A stretch of 64,000 bases of DNA from Spirosoma linguale DSM 74 (GCA_000024525.1 CP001769.1:3128501-3192500); one strand, 5' to 3'; counted from the first letter of the stretch, positions 1-9,818 are shown. Made by a program: numbers and translations. Notes: generated from the letters alone by a model not told the origin.

Positions 1-526
1 CCTCATCCACAAAGAACACCGATACGCCCGTATGTGTTTCCCCGTTCTTTAACACCCAAAAGGACGGCATCAACCCACGATATTTGGGCAACAGGGCCGT
101 ATGCAGGTTTATACAACCGTGAGTAGCTACATCCAGCAGCTTACGTTTAAAGATTTGATTCCCGGCAATCGAGAGAAATAAGTCAGGCTTGTACTCCTTC
201 AGCTTTTCCAGGTTTTCATCTTTATTGATATTCCCATCGATATGAATGAGTGGAATATTTCGATCAGCCAGCACCTTGCGTACGTTGTTTCGGCTATCCA
301 GTTTCGACGCGACAAATTTGAAGCCATAACGCACAAAAAACGGCAGGCCAAAAATATCGTACGTTTTCTTCATCTTTTCACTAAAGCTTTCCCGCTTACC
401 AAACGGCGAAACATCAAACACAACAGTGGCAACAACTTCGGCGTATGGCGGTAAGTTTTTCAGCAAATAATCGATATTACGAGCAAGATAGAACGGATCA
501 TCCTGCGTAAGAATCACAAGGCGCAT
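1..526 (-). CDS. Formyltransferase-family protein, partial (C-terminal end beyond the window)
   Basis: Reading the minus strand from the ATG at 526 gives an open frame that begins MRLVILTQDDPFYLARNIDY and runs off the left edge after about 175 codons. It contains INLHTALLPKYRGLMPSFW followed by a GETHTGVSVFFVDE stretch, which is the core of the formyltransferase fold shared by methionyl-tRNA formyltransferase and sugar N-formyltransferases. The N, H and downstream D of that fold are expected near here; the H of INLH is visible, the rest is cut off. The neighbouring genes make surface polysaccharide, so a sugar N-formyltransferase is more likely than the housekeeping Fmt, but this is inference. 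The start is the first ATG in a frame without upstream extension. The substrate cannot be told from this fragment. Confidence 0.8.
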   Translation of the reverse strand, partial: MRLVILTQDDPFYLARNIDYLLKNLPPYAEVVATVVFDVSPFGKRESFSEKMKKTYDIFGLPFFVRYGFKFVASKLDSRNNVRKVLADRNIPLIHIDGNINKDENLEKLKEYKPDLFLSIAGNQIFKRKLLDVATHGCINLHTALLPKYRGLMPSFWVLKNGETHTGVSVFFVDE

Positions 527-591
527 AAACGAGTATATAACATTGAAGCCACAAAACTACGCATTAGGACCCGAAAGGCAGTATTCGTTTA

Positions 592-2577
592 TCAACGTAT
601 AATCAGTTTTTGGCGAATTAGATGCCCGCTGACGGTTTGAATGTCGGTGATATAAAGACCCGCTTCCAGATTATCGAGCGCCAGCGAAATCGCCTTTTTA
701 GGCGTACCACGCCATGTTTTTACGGCTCTCCCCAGAAGATCACGCACGGTTAATTCAGTAAAAAAAGCCTGATCTGCTTCTACATTCAACATCCGGTCCG
801 ATGCCACAGGATTTGGATAAATCTTAACAAGCGGTTCACCAGGCTCGATACCCAGCACCAGCGGGCGGGCACTAGCGACGTTACTGTAGGCAGATTCGGA
901 AACAGCACTGAACGCCCGTAAACGGTAGTAATAGGTGCCAAAGATATCCGGAATATTCGTATCGTTATACGCGCCGACGGTTCCGCCGAGGGTAGCTATC
1001 GGTGTAAAATTTGCGGGGGTGCCAGTGGCCCGTTCCAGAATCTGGTTTTGGGTCGTTGGCAAGACGGTCCAGCTTAATTGTATCTGTTTTTCGGAAATGG
1101 GCTTGGCTACCAGCGTGGTTACAGCGGGGATCGCATCGGCAATAGCGACGTTGTCAAACGAAAAGGCCCGCATTCCGCGTGTATTCCGAAGCGTAGGCCC
1201 GTCGTAGAACGGCGAAGCGGCATCCGAAAAATAGGCAGGCAGATAGCGGATCGTTTTGGCCGAAGCCGGTTGTTTCAAACTTAAAACAACCCGGTTTCCG
1301 TTGGCCGAACCACCCGTTACCAGGCCCGACTGCCGGTCCAGATAAAAGAAATCCTTCTGCTCCCGGAAGGCAATTTTAGCGCCCGTTGCAAAATTGTAGA
1401 AGGTGGTGTCGTTTTTCCAGACCATCTGCATCTGATCGTCGAAAACCAGTGTGATGGAATCTTTGCGGCTGTTGTAAAAGACTTTTCTTACATCCGGCGA
1501 GTTGATCTGGAGCGTATCCTTCGACCCGTATATATCGCGGGCAATGAGTCTGAACTGCTCGAAAGCCATTCGCTGGTGCGCAATTCCACTGTAATGAACC
1601 CCATCATAACCCGGTGTTCCAACGGTAGCGATGGTTTCTACATTGTTGAAGATGTATTTTGTTCGTCGCTGAAAGTCGCGCAGGGCAGCAGCACTATCCT
1701 GTGGGTTGTTTAAAATATTGATTTGCCCTACGTAAATGCGGGCGTTGCCGTAATCTTCTCTGAATTGATTATAGAGCGTGGCAAACTTTGCCGGGTAGCC
1801 GGGCAGGCCACTTCCCGCATCTTCTTCGCCTTGCTTCCAGATGATCGCTTTCGTTTGTTTGGCAACCCCCGCCCATTGCGCCCGATTCAGCAGATCGCCA
1901 TAGAACGTAATCGGATTGGCGTGATTGAGCGGGTCCCGAACAGATAAGGCACTGATGGGTGTTCCGCCCATGGCTCCATTGATGACACAGGTAGGAATAC
2001 CATAATTTTCAAGAATGAGCCGCTGCAATGTCAAGCCTAACCCACCAACGCTGGCAAAGGGCTGTTTGGCCGGATACCAACTCATCTGAGAGGGTAATCC
2101 AAGATAAGGGTAAGCAACATTTCGCATGTACCTGTCATTGAAATTAAACGAGTACAACCCATCGAAATCACTCAGCGCCAGTGCGTTAGACTGACCATGT
2201 ATGATATACACATCGCCACAGACAATTCGCTGGGAATTAGCGACCAGCAACGAATCCTGTCCTTTAAAGAGATATACCTGAAAGGAGTATTCGGCTGGTT
2301 CGGCTTTAATTGTTGTCGATAAACTAAACGGGGCATTACTGCTCGATGGCTCCAGGCTCTGGCTTACCACTTTCGTCAATACGCCCTCCCGCGCCATTCG
2401 CATCGTTATTTTTGAATAACCGGGCGTATCCATTTTACCACTTACAACAACTTCGGCCTGGTTATTGGCATCGCGTGGATATAACTGTAATTCACGCGGT
2501 AGTCGCTCAAAAACTAGTTGTCCCTGAGCTTGGAAATAGTACAAAAACAATATAACTCCAATGCAAAGTCTATTCAT
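592..2577 (-). CDS. Secreted sialate O-acetylesterase-like (SGNH) esterase with fibronectin III and T9SS type A sorting domain
   Basis: A 661-residue protein with an N-terminal signal peptide (cleavage likely near residue 19, after QAQG). The SGNH/SASA esterase part carries the nucleophile block GQSNA at about residues 128-132 and a downstream DGVHYSG block that would hold the catalytic Asp and His. A fibronectin III-like segment follows around residues 480-570. The last 75 residues begin with KIYPNP and end with LIRQKLIIR, the form of a type IX secretion sorting domain, so the protein is predicted to be exported by T9SS and anchored on or released from the cell surface. It probably removes acetyl groups from glycans; the exact substrate is not visible. 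It stands alone, divergent from the glycosyltransferase genes. A second SASA-type esterase lies in the sialic acid operon at 40592-42157. Confidence 0.85.
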   Translation of the reverse strand: MNRLCIGVILFLYYFQAQGQLVFERLPRELQLYPRDANNQAEVVVSGKMDTPGYSKITMRMAREGVLTKVVSQSLEPSSSNAPFSLSTTIKAEPAEYSFQVYLFKGQDSLLVANSQRIVCGDVYIIHGQSNALALSDFDGLYSFNFNDRYMRNVAYPYLGLPSQMSWYPAKQPFASVGGLGLTLQRLILENYGIPTCVINGAMGGTPISALSVRDPLNHANPITFYGDLLNRAQWAGVAKQTKAIIWKQGEEDAGSGLPGYPAKFATLYNQFREDYGNARIYVGQINILNNPQDSAAALRDFQRRTKYIFNNVETIATVGTPGYDGVHYSGIAHQRMAFEQFRLIARDIYGSKDTLQINSPDVRKVFYNSRKDSITLVFDDQMQMVWKNDTTFYNFATGAKIAFREQKDFFYLDRQSGLVTGGSANGNRVVLSLKQPASAKTIRYLPAYFSDAASPFYDGPTLRNTRGMRAFSFDNVAIADAIPAVTTLVAKPISEKQIQLSWTVLPTTQNQILERATGTPANFTPIATLGGTVGAYNDTNIPDIFGTYYYRLRAFSAVSESAYSNVASARPLVLGIEPGEPLVKIYPNPVASDRMLNVEADQAFFTELTVRDLLGRAVKTWRGTPKKAISLALDNLEAGLYITDIQTVSGHLIRQKLIIR

Positions 2578-2649
2578 TGGCTTTGTTGACTATAAAAAAA
2601 GTTATAATATTGTGCGCATTCTAGTTACCCAAACAAGCGGGTAAAAATA

Positions 2650-2674
2650 CATTCTTTTTTCGCATAAAAGAATG
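2650..2674. repeat. Inverted repeat in the divergent intergenic region
   Basis: CATTCTTTT (2650-2658) and AAAAGAATG (2666-2674) are perfect 9-bp inverted arms separated by 7 bases. They lie between the divergent esterase and glycosyltransferase genes, about 40 bases upstream of the latter. This could be an operator or a short stem; no clear TAnnTTTG promoter element was found beside it. Confidence 0.35.
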
Positions 2675-2711
2675 AAAACAGGCTTATATAAGGCCTATAG
2701 TTCATCTGAGT

Positions 2712-3644
2712 ATGACCGACGTATCAGTCATCATTCTGACACATAACGAGGAAAAACACATTACTCGCTGTATTCAGAGTTTGCTGCCGTTTACGCATAA
2801 AATATTTATTGTCGACTCGTTTTCGACTGACAGAACCGTTGAGATAGCCCGTTCACTGGGTGCTCAAGTGGTTCAAAATGTCTGGGTAAACTACGCCACT
2901 CAATTTAATTTTGGCATAAACAACACCCCTTTTCAAACAGGCTGGCTCATGCGGATGGATGCCGATGAGTATGTTATGCCCGAACTGGCCGACGAAATAA
3001 ACCGACGTCTTCACAGCCTCCCTGCCGAAGTGGGGGGTATTTATGTCAAACGCCGGGTGTTCTTCCTGAACCGGTGGATGCGCCACGGAGGCTTCTATCC
3101 GATCTGGTTACTGCGACTCTGGCGACGGGGTGATGGTTTCTGCGAACAGGTTTGGCACGACGAGCACATTAAACTGACCAAGGGAGCGCCCATTCAGTTC
3201 GATCATGACATTGTCGACCATAACCTGAACAACCTGACCTGGTGGACGCAAAAGCATAATCATTACACCATTCTGGAAATGATTAATCTGCTTAATTACC
3301 GCTATCATTTCGATAAAGCTGAAACAGTTCAACCCAAACTGTTTGGAACACAAGAACAACGGATTCGGTTTTTGAAAGAGAAATACGCGTCGCTACCGCT
3401 TTTTACCAGACCCATATTATACTTTATCTACCGGTATTTTGTCCGGTTAGGTTTCCTGGATGGCCGGGCGGGCTTTGTCTGGTGTTGCCTACAGGCACTT
3501 TGGTATCGTTTTCTGGTCGATGCCAAACTCATGGAGGTAAATATTCGGGTAGGCACCGACAAAGAAGAACTTATCAACTATTTCCGAACGGAATATGGAA
3601 AAGACCTTAGACCAGCCCGACCCGAGCAAGTCAGTCAGCCCTGA
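2712..3644 (+). CDS. Glycosyltransferase family 2 (WaaE/KdtX-like)
   Basis: 310 residues. The N-terminus VSVIILTHNEEKHITRCIQS and the following VDSFSTDRTVEIA are the GT2 (GT-A fold) nucleotide-sugar binding region, and MRMDADEYV near residue 80 gives the DxD-type metal site. The C-terminal half is rich in aromatic and basic residues with hydrophobic stretches (YFIYRYFVRLGFLDG), as in WaaE/KdtX-like enzymes that act on lipid-linked or core saccharides at the inner membrane. Its last 50 bases overlap the next gene, which indicates translational coupling. It is the first gene of a compact polysaccharide set at 2712-5000. Donor and acceptor sugars cannot be told from sequence. Confidence 0.9.
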   Translation: MTDVSVIILTHNEEKHITRCIQSLLPFTHKIFIVDSFSTDRTVEIARSLGAQVVQNVWVNYATQFNFGINNTPFQTGWLMRMDADEYVMPELADEINRRLHSLPAEVGGIYVKRRVFFLNRWMRHGGFYPIWLLRLWRRGDGFCEQVWHDEHIKLTKGAPIQFDHDIVDHNLNNLTWWTQKHNHYTILEMINLLNYRYHFDKAETVQPKLFGTQEQRIRFLKEKYASLPLFTRPILYFIYRYFVRLGFLDGRAGFVWCCLQALWYRFLVDAKLMEVNIRVGTDKEELINYFRTEYGKDLRPARPEQVSQP

Positions 3645-4233
3645 ATTAAGTACGAACCAGGCAACAGAATCTGACTTCCAGAACGGAAAAACGGACTTTA
3701 CGAAGTTCAATATCAGCTGGTACAATCCGGGCCCACGCTGGAAAGTTATTCTTTGGTTTCTGGTAAATGCTTTTTTTTTAAATACGTATCTGCCCATTCC
3801 CATTGCCCTTAAGGTAGCGGTGCTCAGGCTTTTCGGGGCAAAAATTGGTGAAGGATTTGTCATTAAACCAGCTGTCAATATTAAATACCCCTGGTTACTT
3901 ACAGTAGGAAACCAAGTCTGGATTGGTGAAAACGTCTGGATTGATAACCTGAGCAATGTGACTATTGGGAACAACGTTTGTCTATCCCAAGGTGCTATGT
4001 TGTTAACTGGTAATCATGACTACTCGCGGTCTACGTTTGATCTGACCACTCGGCCGATTGCTCTTGATGATGGAGTCTGGATTGGGGCAAAAGCCATTGT
4101 TTGTGCGGGTGTTCGCTGCGAATCACATGCTGTGCTGGCCGTTAATTCGGTAGCTACGCATGCGCTCAAGGCATATGGTATTTATCAGGGAAACCCGGCT
4201 GTCTGGGTCCGTCAACGAAACATCAAAGCGTGA
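3595..4233 (+). CDS. wcaF: WcaF-type polysaccharide O-acetyltransferase (left-handed beta-helix)
   Basis: 212 residues. After a variable 35-residue lead there is a conserved NISWYNPG block, a hydrophobic segment (KVILWFLVNAFFLNTYLPI), and then hexapeptide repeats such as IGEGFVIKP, VWIGENVWI, VTIGNNVCLS and VWIGAKAIV that build a left-handed beta-helix. The block LLTGNHDYSRSTFDL includes the His expected to act in acetyl transfer. The ending IYQGNPAVWVRQR is typical for WcaF-like colanic acid acetyltransferases. It would acetylate a sugar of the surface polysaccharide using acetyl-CoA. The chosen ATG overlaps the upstream glycosyltransferase by 50 bases; no later in-frame ATG exists before the conserved block. 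Its stop overlaps the GTG start of the next gene. Confidence 0.9.
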   Translation: MEKTLDQPDPSKSVSPELSTNQATESDFQNGKTDFTKFNISWYNPGPRWKVILWFLVNAFFLNTYLPIPIALKVAVLRLFGAKIGEGFVIKPAVNIKYPWLLTVGNQVWIGENVWIDNLSNVTIGNNVCLSQGAMLLTGNHDYSRSTFDLTTRPIALDDGVWIGAKAIVCAGVRCESHAVLAVNSVATHALKAYGIYQGNPAVWVRQRNIKA

Positions 4234-5000
4234 AAGTATCAATTATAACTGTTGTCTTCAATGGTGCAGAATTTGTCCGGGATTGCATTGAGTCTGTGCT
4301 CAGCCAAACGTATACCGACATCGAATACATTATTGTCGACGGAAAATCGACCGATGGAACCGTAGCAATTGTCCAGTCGTACGGCACAAGAATTGCCAGA
4401 TTCATATCCGAACCGGATAAAGGCTTGTACGATGCCATGAACAAAGGAATCCAGTTGGCAACCGGCGACGTAATTGGCCTGTTGAATGCCGATGACTTTT
4501 ACCGTCATGACCGCGTCATAGAAAACATGGTAGCCACGTTCGAACGCACAGACAGCGATGCTGTATATGGCGATATGCTTTATGTGGACCGTACAGACAC
4601 CAAAAAGCTCAAACGTTACTGGCGTTCGGGCTGGTATAGCGAAAATGCATTCCTTTGGGGATGGATGCCAGGGCACCTGTCGTTTTTTGCCAAGCGATGG
4701 ATGTATTTACAGTACGGGCTTTTTCGCCTGGACATGAAGAGTGCTGCCGACTATGAACTGATGTTACGATTCATTCACAAGCACAAGGCGAAACTGGCCT
4801 ATATGGACGAGGTTACGATTGTTATGCGGGTTGGTGGTATCAGTAACAGCAGTTTACAAAACCGCCTTCGCGCTAATAGAGAGGATCAATTGGCCTGGCA
4901 ACTGAATGATTTAAAGCCTTATATGTTTACATTTTGGCTAAAGCCTTTACGTAAAATTAAGCAATACATCACAAAGCCGCCAGAAGTACATATTAAGTAA
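4230..5000 (+). CDS. Glycosyltransferase family 2 (WcaA-like)
   Basis: 256 residues, starting from GTG in a GTGA overlap with the upstream stop codon, which points to coupled translation. The N-terminus KVSIITVVFNGAEFVRDCIE, then EYIIVDGKSTDGT, EPDKGLYDAMNKGI and LNADD are the usual GT2 elements, with the last giving the metal-binding acidic pair. The W-rich middle (GWMPGHLSFFAKRWMY) followed by SAADYELMLRFI is common in the group often named after WcaA and mycobacterial glycolipid glycosyltransferases. Together with the two upstream genes it probably builds or decorates one polysaccharide. The sugar specificity is not visible. Confidence 0.9.
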   Translation: MKVSIITVVFNGAEFVRDCIESVLSQTYTDIEYIIVDGKSTDGTVAIVQSYGTRIARFISEPDKGLYDAMNKGIQLATGDVIGLLNADDFYRHDRVIENMVATFERTDSDAVYGDMLYVDRTDTKKLKRYWRSGWYSENAFLWGWMPGHLSFFAKRWMYLQYGLFRLDMKSAADYELMLRFIHKHKAKLAYMDEVTIVMRVGGISNSSLQNRLRANREDQLAWQLNDLKPYMFTFWLKPLRKIKQYITKPPEVHIK

Positions 5001-5171
5001 CTAAACATGCCATTAAATCAGATTTCGCAGGCATGAATTGGTAAAACCATAATTTTTACGCTCCTTCGATTCTCAAACCGGGCAACCGGCTTACGTAGGT
5101 AGCGTTATTAACGAGTTGTTTTTAACACTCAACGAGCTTAAAAGCTTGATAGTCTTTAAACGCCCCGCCTT

Positions 5172-6389
5172 ATGAATATTGATTTATTACTTGCATACCT
5201 GCAAAATAAATTCAATGATGAAGCATTTACGATTGGCCTTTATCAGTGCGTACTGTCTTTTTTAGTTGCCTGTTTTGTGGCCGTGATTGCCATTCCCGTT
5301 GTAATTAAGATTTCGGAATTGAAATCGCTCATGGAGAAGCCAGGCGAGCGCCGGTCGCACTCCACCCCAACACCAACTTTTGGTGGTATTGCCATCTTTG
5401 CCGCCATTTTAATTGGCTATTTTCTATGGCCCAGTCTTGACAGAACGGATATTTACAGCACCTACAGTACCAACCTGTCTATCGTTGGCATGACCATCCT
5501 GTTCTTTATTGGCATTAAGGATGATCTGGTTGGTATCGACCCGGCCAAAAAGTTGATGTTTCAGGTGCTGGCAGCCATGATTTTAATTCTGTTTGGCGAT
5601 TTGCGGGTCGATTACCTGTATGGTATCATGGGTTTTCACCACATACAGCCCGCAGTGGGTGTTCTGTTAACCTGCTTCATCTTTATCGCCCTAACCAACG
5701 CTATTAACCTGATTGACGGCATTGATGGGTTAGCGGGCGGCATTTCAACCATTGCGAGTGCCACATTCGGCGGCTGGTTTTTGCTGACAAACCACTTCAC
5801 GATGGCGTGTCTGGCCTTTACGATGGCTGGTGCCTTGCTGGGCTTTTTACGATTCAACTTCTCGAAGACCAGCAAAATCTTCATGGGTAATACCGGTTCG
5901 CTGATCATCGGCTTTATGCTGGCTTTCTTTGCGGTTCGGTTTGTTAACCTGAATGCGGCTTACCGATACGAGCCAACTGCCTTCTTCAACGCCCCGATCA
6001 TTGCCATTGTCATTTTGATCGTGCCGATTTTCGATACGTTACGGGTCTTTCTGGTTAGAATTCTGGCTGGCCGGTCGCCCTTTTCAGCCGACCGCAATCA
6101 CATGCATCATATTTTGCTGGATAATGGCCTGTCTCATGCCGGAGCAACGGCTGTGCTGTGCGGTATCTCCCTTTTTAACACCGTCTTGTTTTTATTCCTG
6201 CACCGTAATATCTCAAATACCTTATCCCTTGTAATCCTGGGCTGTTTGTTCGGGTTGTATATGATCGTGAGCTTTACGCTTAAGATGCGGGTGATGTACG
6301 TTTCCACTCACCCCCGCCGGAGAAAGGCGGTTTTGCGGAGAGAGTTGCAGAATGGAATTGTCGGACGACGAATTGTTGACTATTTATAA
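5172..6389 (+). CDS. Polyprenyl-phosphate sugar-1-phosphate transferase (MraY/WecA family)
   Basis: 405 residues with roughly ten membrane helices. Family hallmarks are visible: KPGERRSHSTPTPTFGGI in the first cytoplasmic loop, the metal-binding GIKDD at about residue 117, NAINLIDGIDGLAGG near residue 180, and the basic HMHHILLDNGLSH motif near residue 315. These fit enzymes that transfer a sugar 1-phosphate (commonly GlcNAc-1-P) from a UDP-sugar to undecaprenyl phosphate, the first step of O-antigen, capsule or teichoic-type polymer assembly. MraY itself is less likely because no murein genes are near. The gene has its own 170-base upstream region and ends at a strong bidirectional terminator. 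It is likely the initiating enzyme for the neighbouring glycosyltransferases. Confidence 0.9.
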   Translation: MNIDLLLAYLQNKFNDEAFTIGLYQCVLSFLVACFVAVIAIPVVIKISELKSLMEKPGERRSHSTPTPTFGGIAIFAAILIGYFLWPSLDRTDIYSTYSTNLSIVGMTILFFIGIKDDLVGIDPAKKLMFQVLAAMILILFGDLRVDYLYGIMGFHHIQPAVGVLLTCFIFIALTNAINLIDGIDGLAGGISTIASATFGGWFLLTNHFTMACLAFTMAGALLGFLRFNFSKTSKIFMGNTGSLIIGFMLAFFAVRFVNLNAAYRYEPTAFFNAPIIAIVILIVPIFDTLRVFLVRILAGRSPFSADRNHMHHILLDNGLSHAGATAVLCGISLFNTVLFLFLHRNISNTLSLVILGCLFGLYMIVSFTLKMRVMYVSTHPRRRKAVLRRELQNGIVGRRIVDYL

Positions 6390-6402
6390 TCAGACCAGAA
6401 CT

Positions 6403-6446
6403 CACAAAAAAAGCCCTTCGAACATATTCGAAGGGCTTTTTTTGTG
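6403..6446. terminator. Bidirectional intrinsic terminator
   Basis: A perfect 20-bp inverted repeat (6403-6422 and 6427-6446) with a 4-base loop CATA. The stem contains AGCCCTTCGAA and is flanked by runs of A on one side and T on the other, so it ends transcription of both convergent genes, the phosphoglycosyltransferase and transketolase. Confidence 0.93.
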
Positions 6447-6453
6447 AACGACC

Positions 6454-8499
6454 TCAGGACAATACTTCTTTTTTCTCAATACCGTCAGGATTGCCGTCCA
6501 GTACCGATTTAGCCGTGTTTACTACATTTTCCACCGTAAAGCCAAAGTAAGCCATTACTTCTTCGGCGGGGCCGGACAAGCCAAATCGGTTCATACTAAT
6601 CGTTGTTCCTTCATCTGTCACGTATTTATGCCAGCCAATTGGCGAGCCCATTTCTACGGCAAGCCGCTTCCGAATCGAGGGCGGCAATACTTCGTGGTGA
6701 TAGGCCTGATCTTGCTTTTCGAACAACTCCCATGAAGGCATGCTAACAACCCGCGCCTGAATGCCCTGTTTCTTTAGCTCCTCTTGCGCTTCCAGCACCA
6801 ACGACACTTCAGAACCTGTGGCAATCAATATGAGCTCGGGCGTACCATCGGCTTCGCTTAAAATATAAGCTCCCTTCTCCAGGCCACGTGCCGAGCCGTA
6901 TTTTTCCTGATCCAGCACGGGCAGTTTCTGCCGGGAGAGTATTAGTACTACGGGTGTCTTTGGCTGTTGCAGGGCCACTCGCCAGGCTTCAACGGTTTCG
7001 TTGGCATCGGCCGGCCGCAAAACAATAATGTTTGGTATGGTTCGTAGCGAAACGACCTGTTCAACGGGTTGGTGTGTGGGTCCGTCTTCACCCAGGCCAA
7101 TGCTGTCGTGCGTAAATACAAACGTCGCCGACGATTCCGCCAACGCCGTTAGCCGGATGGCTCCCCGCATGTAATCGGAAAAGTTGAGGAATGTGCCGCC
7201 GTACGGGTGCACGCCACCGTGCTGGGCCATTCCGTTCAGGGCTGCTCCCATGGCATGCTCACGTACCCCAAACCAGATGTTGGAGTTTCCGTAATGGCCG
7301 GGCTGAAAACTAATGTCGCCTTTCGTTGGCATCTCATTGGATGAAGCCAGATCGGCGGAACCACCAAAGAGATAAGGTACTCGTTTTTTCAGGGCTTCCA
7401 GGGCTTTGCCAGAGGCCTGCCGGGTGGCCAGTGGGCCATCAGCAGGTGCAAACTTGGGCAGATCGGTTTCCCAATCGTCGGGGAACTTACCCGCAAATGA
7501 CACGTCAAATAGCTCTGCCTGATCCGAGAACTGGTTTCTGTAAGCCTCAAACCGTTTTTGCCAGTCGGCCTGAAGCTCGGCACCCCGCTTGCCTGCTTCC
7601 AACAAATGAGGTTTTACTTCATCCGGAATGACAAATGACTGGTCTGGGTCGAAACCATAAAACGCTTTGGTTTTCCGTAGATTTTCATCGCCCAGCGGGC
7701 TACCGTGTACTTTGCTGGTTCCTTCCATTGGGCTGCCAAAGCCGATAACCGTACGGACGGCAATGATAGACGGGCGATCCGTCTCGGCCTGGGCTGCGCG
7801 AATGGCCGCTTCAATAGCGTCCAGATCGTTGCCATCGGCCACATGCTGCGTATGCCAGCCATACGCATCGAAACGCGCCATTCGGTCTTCCGTAAACGCT
7901 AGATTAGTAGGCCCATCCAGCGAAATGAGGTTATCGTCGTACAAATAAATCAGCTTCCCCAACTTAAGGTGGCCCGCCAGCGAAGCCGCTTCAGACGCAA
8001 TCCCTTCCATTAAATCGCCATCACTCACAATGGAGTAGGTATAATGGTCCATGACTGTGTGTCCTTCCCGATTGTAGGCTGCGGCCAAAAATGCTTCGGC
8101 CATGGCCATGCCTACCCCGTTGGCAAACCCTTGTCCAAGCGGGCCAGTGGTTACTTCAACTCCCGGTGTTAGGTTCGACTCGGGGTGACCCGGTGTGCGG
8201 GAATGAATTTGCCGGAAACCTTTTATATCATCAAGCGACAGATCGTACCCATACAAATGCAATAAGCTGTACAACAAAGCCGAACCGTGCCCGGCAGAGA
8301 GCACAAACCGATCCCGATCCGGCCAGTGCGGGTCTTGTGGATTAAACCGCAAAAAGCGCGACCAGAGAACATACGCCATGGGAGCCGCGCCAAGCGGCAA
8401 GCCAGGGTGTCCGGAATTGGCTTTCTGAACCGCATCAACCGACAAAAGCCGGATGGTATTGATACTGAGTTGGTCGAGGTTGACCGATTGAGTAGTCAT
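6454..8499 (-). CDS. tkt: Transketolase
   Basis: About 681 residues from the preferred ATG at 8499 ([19 protein letters not shown]); a TTG start 15 bases upstream is also open but less likely. Full-length family features are present: [20 protein letters not shown] at the N-terminus, [18 protein letters not shown], the thiamine diphosphate region GDGDLMEG-like ([20 protein letters not shown]), and the C-terminal [20 protein letters not shown] block. It moves two-carbon units between sugar phosphates in the non-oxidative pentose phosphate pathway in the cytoplasm, using thiamine diphosphate and a divalent metal. It is monocistronic, convergent with the upstream gene and separated from it by the shared terminator. 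No oddities are seen. Confidence 0.97.
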   Translation of the reverse strand: MTTQSVNLDQLSINTIRLLSVDAVQKANSGHPGLPLGAAPMAYVLWSRFLRFNPQDPHWPDRDRFVLSAGHGSALLYSLLHLYGYDLSLDDIKGFRQIHSRTPGHPESNLTPGVEVTTGPLGQGFANGVGMAMAEAFLAAAYNREGHTVMDHYTYSIVSDGDLMEGIASEAASLAGHLKLGKLIYLYDDNLISLDGPTNLAFTEDRMARFDAYGWHTQHVADGNDLDAIEAAIRAAQAETDRPSIIAVRTVIGFGSPMEGTSKVHGSPLGDENLRKTKAFYGFDPDQSFVIPDEVKPHLLEAGKRGAELQADWQKRFEAYRNQFSDQAELFDVSFAGKFPDDWETDLPKFAPADGPLATRQASGKALEALKKRVPYLFGGSADLASSNEMPTKGDISFQPGHYGNSNIWFGVREHAMGAALNGMAQHGGVHPYGGTFLNFSDYMRGAIRLTALAESSATFVFTHDSIGLGEDGPTHQPVEQVVSLRTIPNIIVLRPADANETVEAWRVALQQPKTPVVLILSRQKLPVLDQEKYGSARGLEKGAYILSEADGTPELILIATGSEVSLVLEAQEELKKQGIQARVVSMPSWELFEKQDQAYHHEVLPPSIRKRLAVEMGSPIGWHKYVTDEGTTISMNRFGLSGPAEEVMAYFGFTVENVVNTAKSVLDGNPDGIEKKEVLS

Positions 8500-8890
8500 A
8501 ACGAAAGAAGGCAAACGTTGAAAAAACAGGCAGAAGTTGCTGGTACAGGTAGTCGACCAGCTAACATGTTCTATAATTAACTGCTAAACACATAAGAAGA
8601 TTGAAAAAATTTACCATACACCCAACAACGCATTAATTATCAATAAATTAACGTAGCCAATTAGTTGCTATTCGTTTTGTTTTTAAGCAGGGTACAGATG
8701 CGTAGGGGTGACTAAATCCGTTACCGAATAAGAAGAATGGTACTTTTTATGGGGTTGTTCTGCTTAATTCTCATTAAATTAATAGAGTATACTTCCTGTC
8801 TCCTTTACGATATCTGTACATATTTTTACAGTAAATTGCCTTCTATCGATAACCGTAAAAAAGGCGTTCACTGTTAACGTCTCTCCCTAC
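8500..8890. other. Non-coding gap between divergent genes
   Basis: 391 bases, AT-rich, between transketolase (leftward) and the aminoacyl-tRNA-protein transferase-like gene (rightward). It must contain the promoters of both, but no full TTTG-N19-TAnnTTTG match was found; a TAAATTTT on the minus strand is the closest. No RNA gene or repeat is recognised. Confidence 0.6.
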
Positions 8891-9556
8891 ATGAAAGGAA
8901 GCGAATTGGACTTATTCCTCAGTATAGGCTATTTTCGAATGCAACAGGAAGTGTTCACGTGTCAGTACATCGTCTTCAATGATACCCTTTGTCCGGTACA
9001 TTGGCTCAGACTTTCACTGGCGAACGTTACATTAGGTCCAAAGCAATCCCGACTGCTTCGCATAAATGAGCCGTTTTCGGTAACCGTCAAGCCTTTTGTT
9101 CTAACGCAGGAAGTTGAAGCCCTTTATGCGCTCTACAAGCGATCTGTCGATTTTGACGCCCCCATCTCGGTTGAATTCTGGCTACTGAATGGGGCGCTGA
9201 AATCGGGATTCGATACCTATACCATCGAAGTGCGGGATGGCAGTCGGCTTATTGCCGTAGGTATATTCGATAACGGGGAGACAAGCATTGCGGGCATTAT
9301 GAATTTTTACCACCCGGATTATCGTAAGCAGAGCCTGGGTAAATACCTCATGCTGCTCAAGATAAACCACGCCCGGAGTCAGCAAAAACGTTACTATTAC
9401 CCCGGTTATCTGGTTAGCTACTACCCAAAATTTGATTACAAGCTATTCCCCTGCGAAGCTGCCACCGAGGTATTTGACGAGAATACGGGCCGATGGGTCC
9501 CCTTCTCGTGGGAGACAGTAGATGCTATGGCGACTTTTAAACTGGAACAACAATAG
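8891..9556 (+). CDS. Arginyl/leucyl-tRNA--protein transferase-like protein (ATE/Bpt family, GNAT fold)
   Basis: 221 residues. The N-terminal part GYFRMQQEVFTCQYIVFNDT with Cys residues and LCPVHWLRL resembles the cysteine-containing lead of aminoacyl-tRNA-protein transferases. The C-terminal half, with IAVGIFDNGETSIAGIMNFY, HPDYRKQSLGKYLMLLKI and YYYPGYLVSYYPKFDYKLFP, is the typical acyltransferase-fold end of ATE1 and Bpt. Such enzymes add Arg or Leu to the N-terminus of proteins and mark them for the N-degron proteolysis route. At 221 residues it is close to bacterial Bpt in size. The amino acid transferred cannot be decided. It stands alone, with 260 non-coding bases before the next gene. 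Confidence 0.78.
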   Translation: MKGSELDLFLSIGYFRMQQEVFTCQYIVFNDTLCPVHWLRLSLANVTLGPKQSRLLRINEPFSVTVKPFVLTQEVEALYALYKRSVDFDAPISVEFWLLNGALKSGFDTYTIEVRDGSRLIAVGIFDNGETSIAGIMNFYHPDYRKQSLGKYLMLLKINHARSQQKRYYYPGYLVSYYPKFDYKLFPCEAATEVFDENTGRWVPFSWETVDAMATFKLEQQ

Positions 9557-9818
9557 CAAAGCCCAACTACTACAGCTACACCACAGCCACTTACTACTTT
9601 ACCACGAGAATTTCGGGTCCCTACACTTTTGGCAGGATCAAGTGCCCTTACAGCCAGTGTACAATTTTTTCCGGGCAATGGCGCCCTTTTACTGACTGAT
9701 AGAAATAGAATTTATTACTTATGCCAGATAGTCAATATAAGGATGATGGATCAGGTGATTAAGGATAGATAAATTAGTTTTGTCCTATTATCTTCGACAG
9801 TTGAATACTCACTAACCA

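Noticed and set aside
3489..3974. A 161-codon minus-strand frame across the GT2/WcaF junction
   Set aside because: It is antisense to two well-supported genes and has no family match.
9766..9796. TATCTTCG before the GalU-like gene as a promoter
   Set aside because: One mismatch in the -7 and no TTTG at the expected distance.
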